Shown here: in pieces, positions 1 to 8,342 of the stretch
Numbering within the stretch: the stretch's first letter is position 1
Layout: the number at the start of each line of letters is the position of its first letter
Source of the DNA: Saprospiraceae bacterium
GTDB lineage: Bacteria; Bacteroidota; Bacteroidia; Chitinophagales; Saprospiraceae
Direction: 5' to 3'
DNA: 63,842 bases
Assembly (NCBI GenBank): GCA_022841345.1
Contig: JALHRR010000029.1
Span: forward strand, 1 to 63,842
The notes under the pieces: generated by a model
Told to the model about the DNA's origin: nothing
Databases searched by the model: none
The model's input: the letters and a program-made list of their open reading frames with translations, nothing else
Translations under genes and position numbers: made by a program

Positions 1-132
1 GCAAGTTGCAATTCGCCTTCTTTTTCGAAACAGTGGAATGAGAGATGAGATGTAAGAGAAACAGCCGGTTATGAGTTGTGATTGATGAGTTATTATGTCC
101 CCAGAAAAAACACTTGTGGTGAGGAATCGAAT

Positions 133-173
133 CATCACCTTTCAAGCCGAAGGCGCAGAAAGAAAACATCACC
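133..173 (-). repeat. Single unit of the GGTGATG-punctuated hairpin repeat (locus A1)
   Basis: Read on the minus strand this begins GGTGATGTTTTC and ends in GAAAGGTGATG, with an inner GCC-TTC-GGC hairpin. It is the same unit as at 29269, 45786 and 53536. It lies 33 bp beyond the stop codon of the deiminase gene. The flanks AATCGAATC (upstream) and GATTCGAATT (downstream) are also partly inverted, so the unit sits inside a further dyad. Positions 1-132 hold no gene that I can see. Confidence 0.7.
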
Positions 174-205
174 CGGATTCGAATTTGCCCGATACCAAAA
201 TGCAC

Positions 206-1978
206 TTATCTAATCAGCAATTTCTGAGTAGAAGTCCCTTCCGATGTTTCCAGCGTAATCAAATATAATCCCGGTGCGAAGTCCTGCGCCTGAATGAAAT
301 ATTTGCTTTCACCCTGAGGTAAATTACCATTGAAAATCATTTGTTGTGTTCTGCCCAGCATGTCAGTCAGCCGAATATTCGCATTCTGATTTCTGTCAGA
401 ATATACAGGAATACAAGTGATTGCAGATGCAGGATTTGGAAAAACAGGATCCAGTTTCACATCAGGAACAAAAGTGTAAATAGAAGATGTCTGCAATGCA
501 GCTTCAAATTTCCAGGGTCCCTGAGGTCCCGGTAAAGGTCTGGCAATTGTTTTTCCATTATTGGCAGTTGCTTCAATGTAGTAGTAGAATGGTGCAGAAT
601 TTCTTTTCCCTAATGTAGTTGCCAGGCGGACTTCATAAATGTGATTTTCGGAATCAACCAATGTCATTTCTGAGGATATATATGCCTCAGAAGTATCACT
701 TCTAAAATGCAGAAAAGCAGAAGATATTCCGCTTCTGTGACGAATCTTAGCCCGAAATACAAGTTCAGACTCTTCTTCTGTATGATCTCTTAACGGCTGA
801 TGAATGATCAATAAGGGGTCTGCCACTCCAATTTCCTTGGTGATGCAGTGAATCGCTCCACTTGCTCTTATGATATCATTGCAATCAATACCCTCAATGG
901 TATAACCCGGCATGGCTTCTTTGTAGATTCTCAATGCAGTGCTGTCATACTTTTCTTCGTATACAGGAACCAAAATTGTCTTATTTACAATCAGCGAATT
1001 GGTGTATGTGCGATAACGGCCTCCACCACTCGGGTATCTGTTATTTGCATCGGGCGGCATTGGTATTCTGATAACTTTAAAATCCGTACCGAATGCTGAT
1101 TTAAATTGATTCAATACATATTGTAAATTAGATTCAATCTGCGGCCCGTCTGAAATTCCTTCCGGATACTCCCCCATCAGCAGCGTTTCTTCATTCAGCA
1201 ACTTCATATGCATATCAATATGATGAATGCCATCGAATGGAAGGTTGGGCATTTTTATATAGGGGTTCACTCCCATGAATGCCTGCATAATGCTGTCGAT
1301 GACTAATTCTGTTTTGGGACTTACACCGAAGGTATTGCCTGCTTTATTTTCATCCATTACCAGATAGGATGCAAATCCATTACCCAGTCCATCACTCATG
1401 AAATTACCACCTGTATTGACCAGATCAGAAGGGGCTTCTCCTGTGACATATAAAGGTAGTCCCAATAATTCCGCAACATGTCCGGGTGAAAGATCATCAT
1501 TAGGTCTCGGCCGATTATAGATCCAATCCACCAAAATGAGTGAATCGACTTCATTGAGATACACGGCATTGGCCCCATAATCCCGCACCCAAACAGTATT
1601 GTAAGGCGCATTCAGGAAAGTTATATTTTCATCATCTATATCTCTGGCCGCCAGATAATCCCGCGTGGTTTGTGTATTGTTTGTCAAGATAATGACTCTG
1701 CATTCCTTTTTGGCATGCCTCACGATCTCCGCAAGAACTATGGGATATGCAGCCCAGGTAATGACTATTGCCTGCAATTCTTCCCACTCAGCCATTGCCC
1801 TCACCGGATCTTCCGGTGCTGTATATATATTGGATCTGCCTTCATACACAGGAAAGACATAATCCTTAAGGAGTAATTTTTCAGCTTCTGTCAGACCCTT
1901 AGGCAAAACCTCTTCCTGTGCCTGCAGGCAAATATTTCCAAAAACAAATAGCGCGATTAAGGTAGAACAGAGTCTCAT
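206..1978 (-). CDS. Secreted agmatine/peptidyl-arginine deiminase family protein with T9SS sorting domain
   Basis: The 590-residue protein starts with a signal peptide (MRLCSTLIALFVFGNICLQAQ). Residues about 60-390 are a guanidino-group deiminase domain of the PAD_porph/agmatine deiminase family. Family motifs visible are VWVRDYGA, NTGGNFMSDG, HIDMHMKLL and GAIHCITKEI; the Cys of the last motif, residue 378, should be the nucleophile. Residues about 395-500 look like a beta-sandwich, and the last 80 residues (PVFPNPASA ... GLYLITLETSEGTSTQKLLIR) are a type A T9SS sorting domain. The substrate (free agmatine or protein arginine) cannot be told from sequence. Export argues for an extracellular role, as for the Porphyromonas gingivalis peptidyl-arginine deiminase. 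It appears monocistronic. Confidence 0.9.
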   Translation of the reverse strand: MRLCSTLIALFVFGNICLQAQEEVLPKGLTEAEKLLLKDYVFPVYEGRSNIYTAPEDPVRAMAEWEELQAIVITWAAYPIVLAEIVRHAKKECRVIILTNNTQTTRDYLAARDIDDENITFLNAPYNTVWVRDYGANAVYLNEVDSLILVDWIYNRPRPNDDLSPGHVAELLGLPLYVTGEAPSDLVNTGGNFMSDGLGNGFASYLVMDENKAGNTFGVSPKTELVIDSIMQAFMGVNPYIKMPNLPFDGIHHIDMHMKLLNEETLLMGEYPEGISDGPQIESNLQYVLNQFKSAFGTDFKVIRIPMPPDANNRYPSGGGRYRTYTNSLIVNKTILVPVYEEKYDSTALRIYKEAMPGYTIEGIDCNDIIRASGAIHCITKEIGVADPLLIIHQPLRDHTEEESELVFRAKIRHRSGISSAFLHFRSDTSEAYISSEMTLVDSENHIYEVRLATTLGKRNSAPFYYYIEATANNGKTIARPLPGPQGPWKFEAALQTSSIYTFVPDVKLDPVFPNPASAITCIPVYSDRNQNANIRLTDMLGRTQQMIFNGNLPQGESKYFIQAQDFAPGLYLITLETSEGTSTQKLLIR

Positions 1979-2256
1979 GGTGGTTAGAGTTAGGCTGTAA
2001 ATATACTTATTTAACAGAATAAGATTGAAGAAGATTGAGGTTTGGGGTGGCGTTTGAGAGTTATGAGTGAGGGAAGATTGATAAGATTGATGGAGATCGG
2101 TGTGTGGGCGTGGGTGTATGGCTGTTCTAAATCTGAAAACTGATCCCCAAAGCTTTGGGGACTGAAAACTGAAAGCTGAAATCTTTTGACCTTGCGAGGT
2201 TATATCGCATTGACTAGTATTCTATAGCGTTTAACCACACAAATAAGGTAAAAAAA
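1979..2256. other. Intergenic low-complexity patchwork with an 18-bp palindrome
   Basis: No gene seen. About 2025-2125 is a C-poor stretch built of words such as AGATTGA, GTGTGGG and GAGTGAG. GGCTGTT occurs at 2120. The palindrome TCCCCAAAGCTTTGGGGA (2144-2161) lies between two copies of CTGAAAACTGA. Confidence 0.6.
2144..2161. repeat. 18-bp perfect palindrome flanked by direct repeats (copy 1)
   Basis: TCCCCAAAGCTTTGGGGA with an 11-bp direct repeat CTGAAAACTGA immediately on each side. An identical palindrome occurs at 37391-37408 with different flanking direct repeats. Confidence 0.8.
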
Positions 2257-3762
2257 CTAATTCGTTTCCGGCTCAAAAATCAACGGTTTCCCTTCTACAA
2301 AATCATACAAGGTAAGCCCTCTGATTTCATACAGCGCTACCCAAAATTCTCTTTGAGCATCAATATATCCGCGCCTCGCGTTATCCAGTTCTGATAGGGC
2401 AATATTGAGATCAGTAATGCCTATTTTACCAATCAGATATCTTGATCGGGTTAGTTCCTGCCTTTTAACTGCAATTTCGAGAGACTTTTTTGAAAGATTG
2501 ACCCGGTTTTTTACCAGTTCAAATTGCTGAACACGCAGAATAATCTCCCGTTCCAGATTGATTTGTTCCTGCTCTACATTCATCTGAATCAGCTCTCTGT
2601 TGGACTTGGCGGTTTCTCTTCTTGCTTTGGCACGACCCCAGTCTGCTATGGGGACTTGTAGTCCTACTGAAAGTCTTTCCTGATCCAGAGGATTTGAATA
2701 TGCACTCTTGAGGTTTGTGCCCGTTTGGGTCAGACCCAGCGAACCTGCCATACTCACATTAAACCCACTACCTTTCATTTCTCTGTCAACCTCTCTGTCA
2801 GCTTCAATCAATCTCCGCCTGAATTCTAGTGTTTTACTTCTGTTTTTCAATGCCATTTCCAGCGCAATTCCGGGGTCTATGGAAACTGCGGGCAAATTAT
2901 CAGGTATTTTTACTTCAAAAGTGCTGACACTTTTAAGTCCTAGAAAATTTCTCAATTGTTCAGTGGCTGATTGAAGGTTTAAGGTAGATTCTGCAATTGC
3001 ATCATTTGCATTCATGCTGCTCAGTTCGATTTGAAGCAGATCTGTCTCTGCAATTCTACCTACATCATACCTGCCTTTGGATATCTCCAGTAATGTATCT
3101 GCATTATTTTTATCAAACTGAGCCCCTTCGAGGATGATTTGAAAGCGGTACACTTCAAAGAAAAATCGAACGGCATCGTAAGCAATTCTTTCCATTTCTT
3201 CACTATATCTTATTCTTGCTTCATCGTAAATTAATGGTTCTGTAAGCTTATCCCATTTCAAACGATTAAATTGAAAAAAAGGCTGATTGAAACCGATCGA
3301 AACCGGAGTACTTAAATAGGACACGCGATCCTGCCCAGCTGAAGCATTAAATAAGTCCAATCTTCGAAGACCTGTGCTGGCAAAAACCCTGCCGCCAGTT
3401 AGTGCTATTTCCTGATTAAGAGATAAAAAGACCTCATTGCTCATAAACGAACGCTGTGCAAACTCTTCAGCTCCTCCCTGAATTGTAATTTGTTCTAAAC
3501 TTCTGTTAAAAATTGGTAAATCAGCTTCTAAAAGTATCGATGGCCGATAATTAGACCTGTAAGTCTGGAATCGCCAGTATGAATTTTTTAATCTTGTATT
3601 CGCCAGTAAAACATCCGGTGCTTCACTTTGGGCCAGCGCAATGACTGTCTCCATATTAAGTGAAACCACCTGAGCCTGCGAAGAAAGAGGCACAAAAGTC
3701 ATCAGAATCAATCCTGAAAGGAATGTCAGAAAGGAATATTTCATACAGTAAAATCTTATCAT
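2257..3762 (-). CDS. TolC family outer-membrane efflux protein
   Basis: 501 residues with an N-terminal signal peptide (MKYSFLTFLSGLILMTFVPLSSQAQ). Long alpha-helical coiled-coil stretches follow (about 180-290 and 380-470), typical of the outer membrane efflux protein family, whose trimers form a beta-barrel plus periplasmic tunnel. A second ATG at 3744 (MKYSFL) gives the cleaner signal peptide and is the likelier start. It is the last gene of the operon adaptor - permease - TolC, 5 bp after the permease stop codon, so it should be the exit duct of that transporter. The substrate is unknown. Confidence 0.93.
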   Translation of the reverse strand: MIRFYCMKYSFLTFLSGLILMTFVPLSSQAQVVSLNMETVIALAQSEAPDVLLANTRLKNSYWRFQTYRSNYRPSILLEADLPIFNRSLEQITIQGGAEEFAQRSFMSNEVFLSLNQEIALTGGRVFASTGLRRLDLFNASAGQDRVSYLSTPVSIGFNQPFFQFNRLKWDKLTEPLIYDEARIRYSEEMERIAYDAVRFFFEVYRFQIILEGAQFDKNNADTLLEISKGRYDVGRIAETDLLQIELSSMNANDAIAESTLNLQSATEQLRNFLGLKSVSTFEVKIPDNLPAVSIDPGIALEMALKNRSKTLEFRRRLIEADREVDREMKGSGFNVSMAGSLGLTQTGTNLKSAYSNPLDQERLSVGLQVPIADWGRAKARRETAKSNRELIQMNVEQEQINLEREIILRVQQFELVKNRVNLSKKSLEIAVKRQELTRSRYLIGKIGITDLNIALSELDNARRGYIDAQREFWVALYEIRGLTLYDFVEGKPLIFEPETN

Positions 3763-3767
3763 ATTGA

Positions 3768-5099
3768 TTAATCAGAACGAAGGGCTTTGATAGGATCCAT
3801 TTGTGCAGCTCTTCGGGCCGGAACAATTCCAAAAATCAATCCTATAGTTGCTGCCACTCCAAATGAAATTAAGATAGAAAGCGTTGATATCACGGTTGGA
3901 ATTTCTGCATAGGAGGCAATGATCCGGGCTCCCAATACACCCAGAATGATCCCTGTGACTCCACCTATAAGGCTAATGAAGACTGCTTCAAATAAAAACT
4001 GCAACACAATATCAGTTCTGAATGCGCCCATAGATCTGCGAACACCAATTTCTTTAACCCTTTCAAGTACTGAAGCCAGCATGATATTCATGATTCCAAT
4101 TCCGCCTACAAGCAGACTTATGCCTGCAATGACTGCTAAAACAAGATTGAATGTCTCCTGCGTTTTTTGTTGCTGTTGTAGCAGTAATTCAGGAACTTCA
4201 ATTTCATAATCCACAAGATCATTATGCCTTCTTTTAAGGATCCTGGAAATCACCTCTGAGGCTGCAAGCAGTTGTTTAGAATCCTCCAGTTGGATGACAG
4301 CTTTGTCAATTTGATGATAGTTTCTTAGGGGTTCATTATTTCTTGCACGCCCGATGTGCTTCTTTTTGATGGTTGCTTTATTGTCGTATCTGATCAGGGC
4401 AGTATGGAGGGGTATGAAAATATCATCATTGTAGTCTCTGATACCGAGTGTTTCAAGGCTGTTACTGGATGCTATCCTTCTGTCCAATACACCAATAACC
4501 CGCATCCATACACTTCCACATTTGATCAATTGACCTATTGGGTCCTCCTTGGGAAAGAAATAAGACTGAATATTTTTACCAATTATGCAGACTGCTTCAC
4601 CATTTTTTTCATGAATGTGATGAAAAAAAGATCCTTGTCCGATCTTCAGATTGTTTAAATCAAAGAAATCATTGGTAGTACCTACGCATTTAACTTTGCG
4701 CAGTTTTCCATTGTAAATGGATTGGGTTTGAATTACTATTTCAGAGCTTACTTTGGTGACTCCGGGCAGGGCATACACGATCGCGTCTATATCACTAATC
4801 TGTAAACCCGGAGACCAGGGTACGGTGGTTTTGCCGGCGGATGCGGTATTAGTGGCAGCTGTTTCCTCACTGGAGGATTCATCTCCTTCATCCTCTGCAC
4901 CTGCATTGATAATTATATTATTAGTTCCGATGAGCTTCATTTGTTCAAGAATAGATTCTTTTGCTCCGGAACCAATGGCCATCATGGTAATTACAGCTGC
5001 TACTCCAAATACAATTCCCAGTGCTGTCAGGAAGGCCCGTAACTTATTAGCTGCCACTCCATCCAGCGCTAAAAAGAAATTGAAGAGAATTCTATCCAT
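3768..5099 (-). CDS. MacB/FtsX-type ABC transporter permease
   Basis: 443 residues. The first transmembrane helix is near residues 20-45 (LRAFLTALGIVFGVAAVITMMAIG). A periplasmic MacB-PCD domain follows (about 50-310) with an acidic/Ser-Thr insert near residues 78-100. Three more helices (about 320-430) form the FtsX domain, ending with the typical MDPIKALRSD tail; VLERVKEIGVRRSMGA is the family motif. The nucleotide-binding domain of true MacB is not fused and no ATPase gene is adjacent, so an ATPase must be supplied from elsewhere. It lies between the HlyD-type adaptor (31 bp upstream) and tolC (5 bp downstream) and very probably forms one tripartite exporter with them. Confidence 0.93.
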   Translation of the reverse strand: MDRILFNFFLALDGVAANKLRAFLTALGIVFGVAAVITMMAIGSGAKESILEQMKLIGTNNIIINAGAEDEGDESSSEETAATNTASAGKTTVPWSPGLQISDIDAIVYALPGVTKVSSEIVIQTQSIYNGKLRKVKCVGTTNDFFDLNNLKIGQGSFFHHIHEKNGEAVCIIGKNIQSYFFPKEDPIGQLIKCGSVWMRVIGVLDRRIASSNSLETLGIRDYNDDIFIPLHTALIRYDNKATIKKKHIGRARNNEPLRNYHQIDKAVIQLEDSKQLLAASEVISRILKRRHNDLVDYEIEVPELLLQQQQKTQETFNLVLAVIAGISLLVGGIGIMNIMLASVLERVKEIGVRRSMGAFRTDIVLQFLFEAVFISLIGGVTGIILGVLGARIIASYAEIPTVISTLSILISFGVAATIGLIFGIVPARRAAQMDPIKALRSD

Positions 5100-5130
5100 A
5101 ATTGGGGGCTGTTCTTTAATGATTCAAATC

Positions 5131-6528
5131 CTAATTAAAAATAATCATGCCTCCGCCACCCCCGGATTGTCCCCCGGGTGGAGATATATTTTTAGCCTCC
5201 TTCTCTTTTTCAGCATATTTTGCCTGCCTGGATTTCTTTTCCTCTTCCTGTTTTTTAGCTATTTCTGCTTTGATCGCAGGATCCAGCATGACGAACGATA
5301 ATTTTTCTGCATCAGGTGGGATACTCAACATGATTTCATCATCCGGCTCCAGCCCATAATCAATAGCAACACTTAGATCTCCTGTAAGCCCCGGAATTAC
5401 TTCTTGCTTCACGATTCCATTTCCCACTATCTTGTGTACATATGTAACTGTGTCTATCATCAGCCCTTCTATAGGAATGGCCATTACATCCTGAAATTCA
5501 TCCAAAAATATTTCAGCACTCGTTGTCATCGAAGGTCGCATCAAAGAATCAACTTCCAAAATCTGAATGATCACTTCAAATACTTTTGAGTCATAGCCTC
5601 TTAATTCCTCCCCAATATTTGCTACCTGAATTACTTTGCCTTCGAAAGATTTGTCCGGTAAAGCATCCACTTTTATGGTGGCATCCAGGCCTACTTTGAT
5701 TTTATTGATATCAACCTCATTGACATATGATTTGGTGATCATATCCGTCAGATCAGGTAATTCCGCAATAACAGGGTCCCATGCATTAATCTCGCTTCCT
5801 GCCGTGACTTTTCCCCGCCAGCTGCGGGAATAAATCACCATTCCGTCTTCAGGAGCAAATATTGTGAACTGATTCGCAGTTTCAGAAAGCCTTGCAATTT
5901 TATTTTGATTCTGAACAAGAGTGGTATTTATCTCGTCCATTTTTGCCTTCGCTTGCTGTTCTTTCAAAACCAGCTTCTCTCTGGTCTGATTCAGATCCCT
6001 TGCTGTCCTTTCGAGATCCAGCTGGGCTTGCCGGATAACCATATCGGGTTCATAGCGACTTTGCTCGACAAATAATTCCTTTTCTTTTTTATTGAATTCC
6101 AGATTCACCAGCTCGTCTCTTAATGATCTCAGTTCGATAGCAGTATCAATTCTCGCCTGCTCCATTTGTGTCATTATTTTATCAATTTCTGTACTGACAT
6201 CTTTCATTTTGTTGGCCAACTCATTTCGATTGAGAGAAGCAACAAAATCACCTTTCTTTACAATTGTCCCTTCCGGAATAAGATTATCGATAGTAGTCTG
6301 ATAAATATCTACAGACTGCATAGTAGAGGGTCCCCGAAGTTGTTTTGAGTTTTTTGCCTGCAATTCACCGGTTGCTTTCACACTGAGGACAAACTTGTCT
6401 TTCTTGATTTTAAACTTGATTTGCTCTGTTTGTTCGGTTTTCTCCGGATTTTTACCCAGATAGTAAATTACCCCGACGATGGCCACTACGACAATAAATG
6501 GCAGCAAATACTTTTTGACATACTTCAT
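5131..6528 (-). CDS. HlyD/MacA-type periplasmic adaptor subunit of an efflux transporter
   Basis: 465 residues. One N-terminal membrane anchor (YLLPFIVVVAIVGVIYYLG, about 7-25) is followed by a lipoyl-like half (ATGELQAKNSKQLRGPS), a long coiled-coil hairpin (about 105-215) and the second half with barrel-sandwich and beta-barrel domains. The C terminus is unusual: a Lys/Glu-rich helix (about 420-448) and then a Gly-rich tail (GGQSGGGGGMIIFN). It is first in the operon, upstream of the permease and tolC. The role is inferred from the family: it bridges the inner-membrane permease and the TolC duct. Confidence 0.92.
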   Translation of the reverse strand: MKYVKKYLLPFIVVVAIVGVIYYLGKNPEKTEQTEQIKFKIKKDKFVLSVKATGELQAKNSKQLRGPSTMQSVDIYQTTIDNLIPEGTIVKKGDFVASLNRNELANKMKDVSTEIDKIMTQMEQARIDTAIELRSLRDELVNLEFNKKEKELFVEQSRYEPDMVIRQAQLDLERTARDLNQTREKLVLKEQQAKAKMDEINTTLVQNQNKIARLSETANQFTIFAPEDGMVIYSRSWRGKVTAGSEINAWDPVIAELPDLTDMITKSYVNEVDINKIKVGLDATIKVDALPDKSFEGKVIQVANIGEELRGYDSKVFEVIIQILEVDSLMRPSMTTSAEIFLDEFQDVMAIPIEGLMIDTVTYVHKIVGNGIVKQEVIPGLTGDLSVAIDYGLEPDDEIMLSIPPDAEKLSFVMLDPAIKAEIAKKQEEEKKSRQAKYAEKEKEAKNISPPGGQSGGGGGMIIFN

Positions 6529-6902
6529 CCTTACAGCTTCATTTGATTTGACTAAAAAGCGATCTTGTTCTTATACTTCCAATCTAAAAAGAAAAACAAT
6601 AATGCTGGCAAGCAATAATAGCAACTATAAAAAGGAACAGATTATAATGATGCTTATTCCGGCAAATGAATAGAATGGAGGGCCTGCCTGATCAATACTG
6701 CGACTCTAATTTCTGCTAATGTATTATTTACTGATTTTCAAACGAAATCTGAAGTTGTTAAAGTTTGTTAAATTCCAAAATTTAACTAAATTCTCAGGGC
6801 ATTCAGAAGGAATACAATTCTATTCCTGTGAAATAAAAAAGCCGGACCATTTCTACCAGAGAAATCTGCCCGACTATTTTCACTTATATTGAGATTTTGT
6901 GC
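6529..6902. other. Intergenic region upstream of the efflux operon
   Basis: No gene supported. It should carry the promoter of the efflux operon (reading left) and it carries the terminator of the DUF3467 gene at 6835-6874. Nothing repeated was recognised here. Confidence 0.5.
6835..6874 (-). terminator. Rho-independent terminator of the DUF3467 gene
   Basis: On the minus strand GTCGGGC pairs with GTCCGGC and ATTTCT pairs with AGAAAT around the loop CTGGT. A run of T follows the stem. It lies 29 bp past the stop codon. Confidence 0.8.
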
Positions 6903-7217
6903 TTATGCCTGAGCTTTCGGTGTATTGAAGTTCATGGGAGGGAATCCCTGAGGTTCCGGATCTTCAATGACGCCAAACTGAGTTTCATATTTTTTCACAT
7001 TATCCGCCAAAGCTTTTAGTAGTCTTTTGGCATGTGAGGGGGTCAAAATTACCCTTGACTTCACTTTTGCTTTAGGAACATTGGGCATCAGACGAATGAA
7101 ATCCAAAACAAACTCCGAGTGACTATGTGAGATAATGGCCAGATTAGAATAAACGCCTTCAGCGATTTCTTCTGACAATTCGATATTCAATGCATTTTGT
7201 TGATTCTTATCTTCCAT
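6903..7217 (-). CDS. DUF3467 domain-containing protein
   Basis: 104 residues, no signal peptide, so presumably cytoplasmic. The core ELSEEIAEGVYSNLAIISHS ... FVLDFIRLMPNVPKAKVKSRVILTPSHAKRLLKALADN matches the DUF3467 family, small proteins widespread in Bacteroidota and of unknown function. The C-terminal Pro-rich tail (EDPEPQGFPPMNFNTPKAQA) is family-typical. It stands alone with its own terminator (6835-6874). No biochemical role can be assigned. Confidence 0.88.
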   Translation of the reverse strand: MEDKNQQNALNIELSEEIAEGVYSNLAIISHSHSEFVLDFIRLMPNVPKAKVKSRVILTPSHAKRLLKALADNVKKYETQFGVIEDPEPQGFPPMNFNTPKAQA

Positions 7218-7332
7218 GATGGGTCTTTAAAATTTTATAATCAGAGCCGAAAATTAAGAATAAAACCCGACAGCGGCTGAAAAGATCACAACAAGAGCAA
7301 GTATCCTTGAAAAAAAAGTTGAAAAATAGTTG

Positions 7333-7371
7333 GTCAATAATTCACATTACGATTATTTGTAATATATTTGC
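7333..7371 (+). promoter_or_regulatory. Promoter with conserved upstream element (copy 1 of a 39-bp pair)
   Basis: It ends in TATATTTG (7363-7370), a perfect match to the Bacteroidota -7 box TAnnTTTG. The whole 39 bp from GTCAATAAT to TATATTTGC matches 13159-13197 at 35 of 39 positions. It lies about 110 bp before the start codon at 7484. The leader contains the small dyad CGCAG-CTCAA-CTGCG (7391-7405). Confidence 0.65.
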
Positions 7372-7483
7372 TGCACGTTGTTAATGACTACGCAGCTCAA
7401 CTGCGGAAATGAATAAGAAATTCAAATCCTTGTCGGCTAAATAGACTTAGCAAATTTTAATCCCATGTACAAAATCCATTGAG

Positions 7484-7888
7484 ATGCAAATAGTTAATTT
7501 AATTGCCAGAGGTGACTTATTGAGCAGCAAGCAACTTTTTCAGGGGCCGGTTTCAGTTAAGGATTTGGATATTCAAACATCCGCTTCCGCCTGGACCAGC
7601 AAAACCAATATATCAATTGTCGGCAGAGAACGCGCCAAACAAATGGAGCGTCTCACATTCATGATAGATCATTTTGATGAATCCATGGACTATTATATAG
7701 ACCTGGGAGATGGCAATAGCCGCAGAGTTTTGGGCAGAAAATTCCATTATCAGTATGGACAGAGCGGGCAATTCACATTAAAGCTCTACACAAAAGCAGG
7801 TGAGACAATGATTCCTATTTGTGTCCATCAGGTCAGTATTGAGCAGTTTTCGATTCTGGACGCCATCAGAAACCTGAATTTCTTTTAA
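7484..7888 (+). CDS. Conserved hypothetical protein with PKD-like fold
   Basis: 134 residues with no signal peptide and no membrane segment. Residues about 62-115 (MDYYIDLGDGNSRRVLGRKFHYQYGQSGQFTLKLY) read like a PKD-type beta-sandwich core: W/Y-x-x-D-x-G-D-G followed by a Y-x-x-x-G-x-F-x-x-x-L pattern. That domain is normally extracellular, so a signal-less copy is odd. It has a strong promoter (7333-7371) and its own terminator (7935-7962), so it is monocistronic and probably well expressed. I do not recognise the family; function unknown. Confidence 0.75.
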   Translation: MQIVNLIARGDLLSSKQLFQGPVSVKDLDIQTSASAWTSKTNISIVGRERAKQMERLTFMIDHFDESMDYYIDLGDGNSRRVLGRKFHYQYGQSGQFTLKLYTKAGETMIPICVHQVSIEQFSILDAIRNLNFF

Positions 7889-7934
7889 TTTGTATTTGTA
7901 GTATTCCTTATATTTCTGAGATCAATTCCTTGGT

Positions 7935-7962
7935 AAGGCCTGAACTATTTCAGGCCTTTTTT
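7935..7962 (+). terminator. Rho-independent terminator
   Basis: A perfect 10-bp stem AAGGCCTGAA / TTCAGGCCTT around a 4-base loop, followed by T6. It lies 46 bp after the stop codon of the 7484-7888 gene. Confidence 0.92.
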
Positions 7963-7988
7963 CGTTTGCGTAGCTATAAGTACTTAAT

Positions 7989-8201
7989 ATGGAACTTGTG
8001 AAGGACAAAATCGAAAAATACGCCTTTGGTGTATGTCAATATCTTGGCGAAAAATTAAATATCTCCGCCGGTCGTGTCCGCACATATTTTATTTATTTAT
8101 CCTTCGCTACCCTTGGCTCTCCTGTACTTATTTACCTGTTCCTCGCATTCTGGATCAATATCAAGAAGTATATTAAAAAGACCAGCTTTCTGTGGGACTG
8201 A
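7989..8201 (+). CDS. Small PspC domain membrane protein
   Basis: 70 residues with the PspC arrangement: a short amphipathic N terminus with FGVCQYLGEKLNISAGRVRT, then one transmembrane helix (about 33-56, YFIYLSFATLGSPVLIYLFLAFWI) and a short Lys-rich tail. PspC domains occur in phage-shock/envelope stress proteins. In Bacteroidota such short stand-alone forms are common and their role is unknown. It follows the terminator at 7935, so it is a separate unit. Confidence 0.85.
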   Translation: MELVKDKIEKYAFGVCQYLGEKLNISAGRVRTYFIYLSFATLGSPVLIYLFLAFWINIKKYIKKTSFLWD

Positions 8202-8342
8202 TCGAAAGTCAGAAGTAAGAATTGAGAATTTAGAGATTAACAGCCGGGGCAGTCTGATTTGCAAGATTTTCAAATCAAATTAGAATCTATAGCTTGTTTG
8301 CCAAATCATGCCATCGGATGCTTACTCCTAGCCATCAAATAG

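Noticed and set aside
1-132. Partial gene at the left edge.
   Set aside because: No open frame with protein-like composition.
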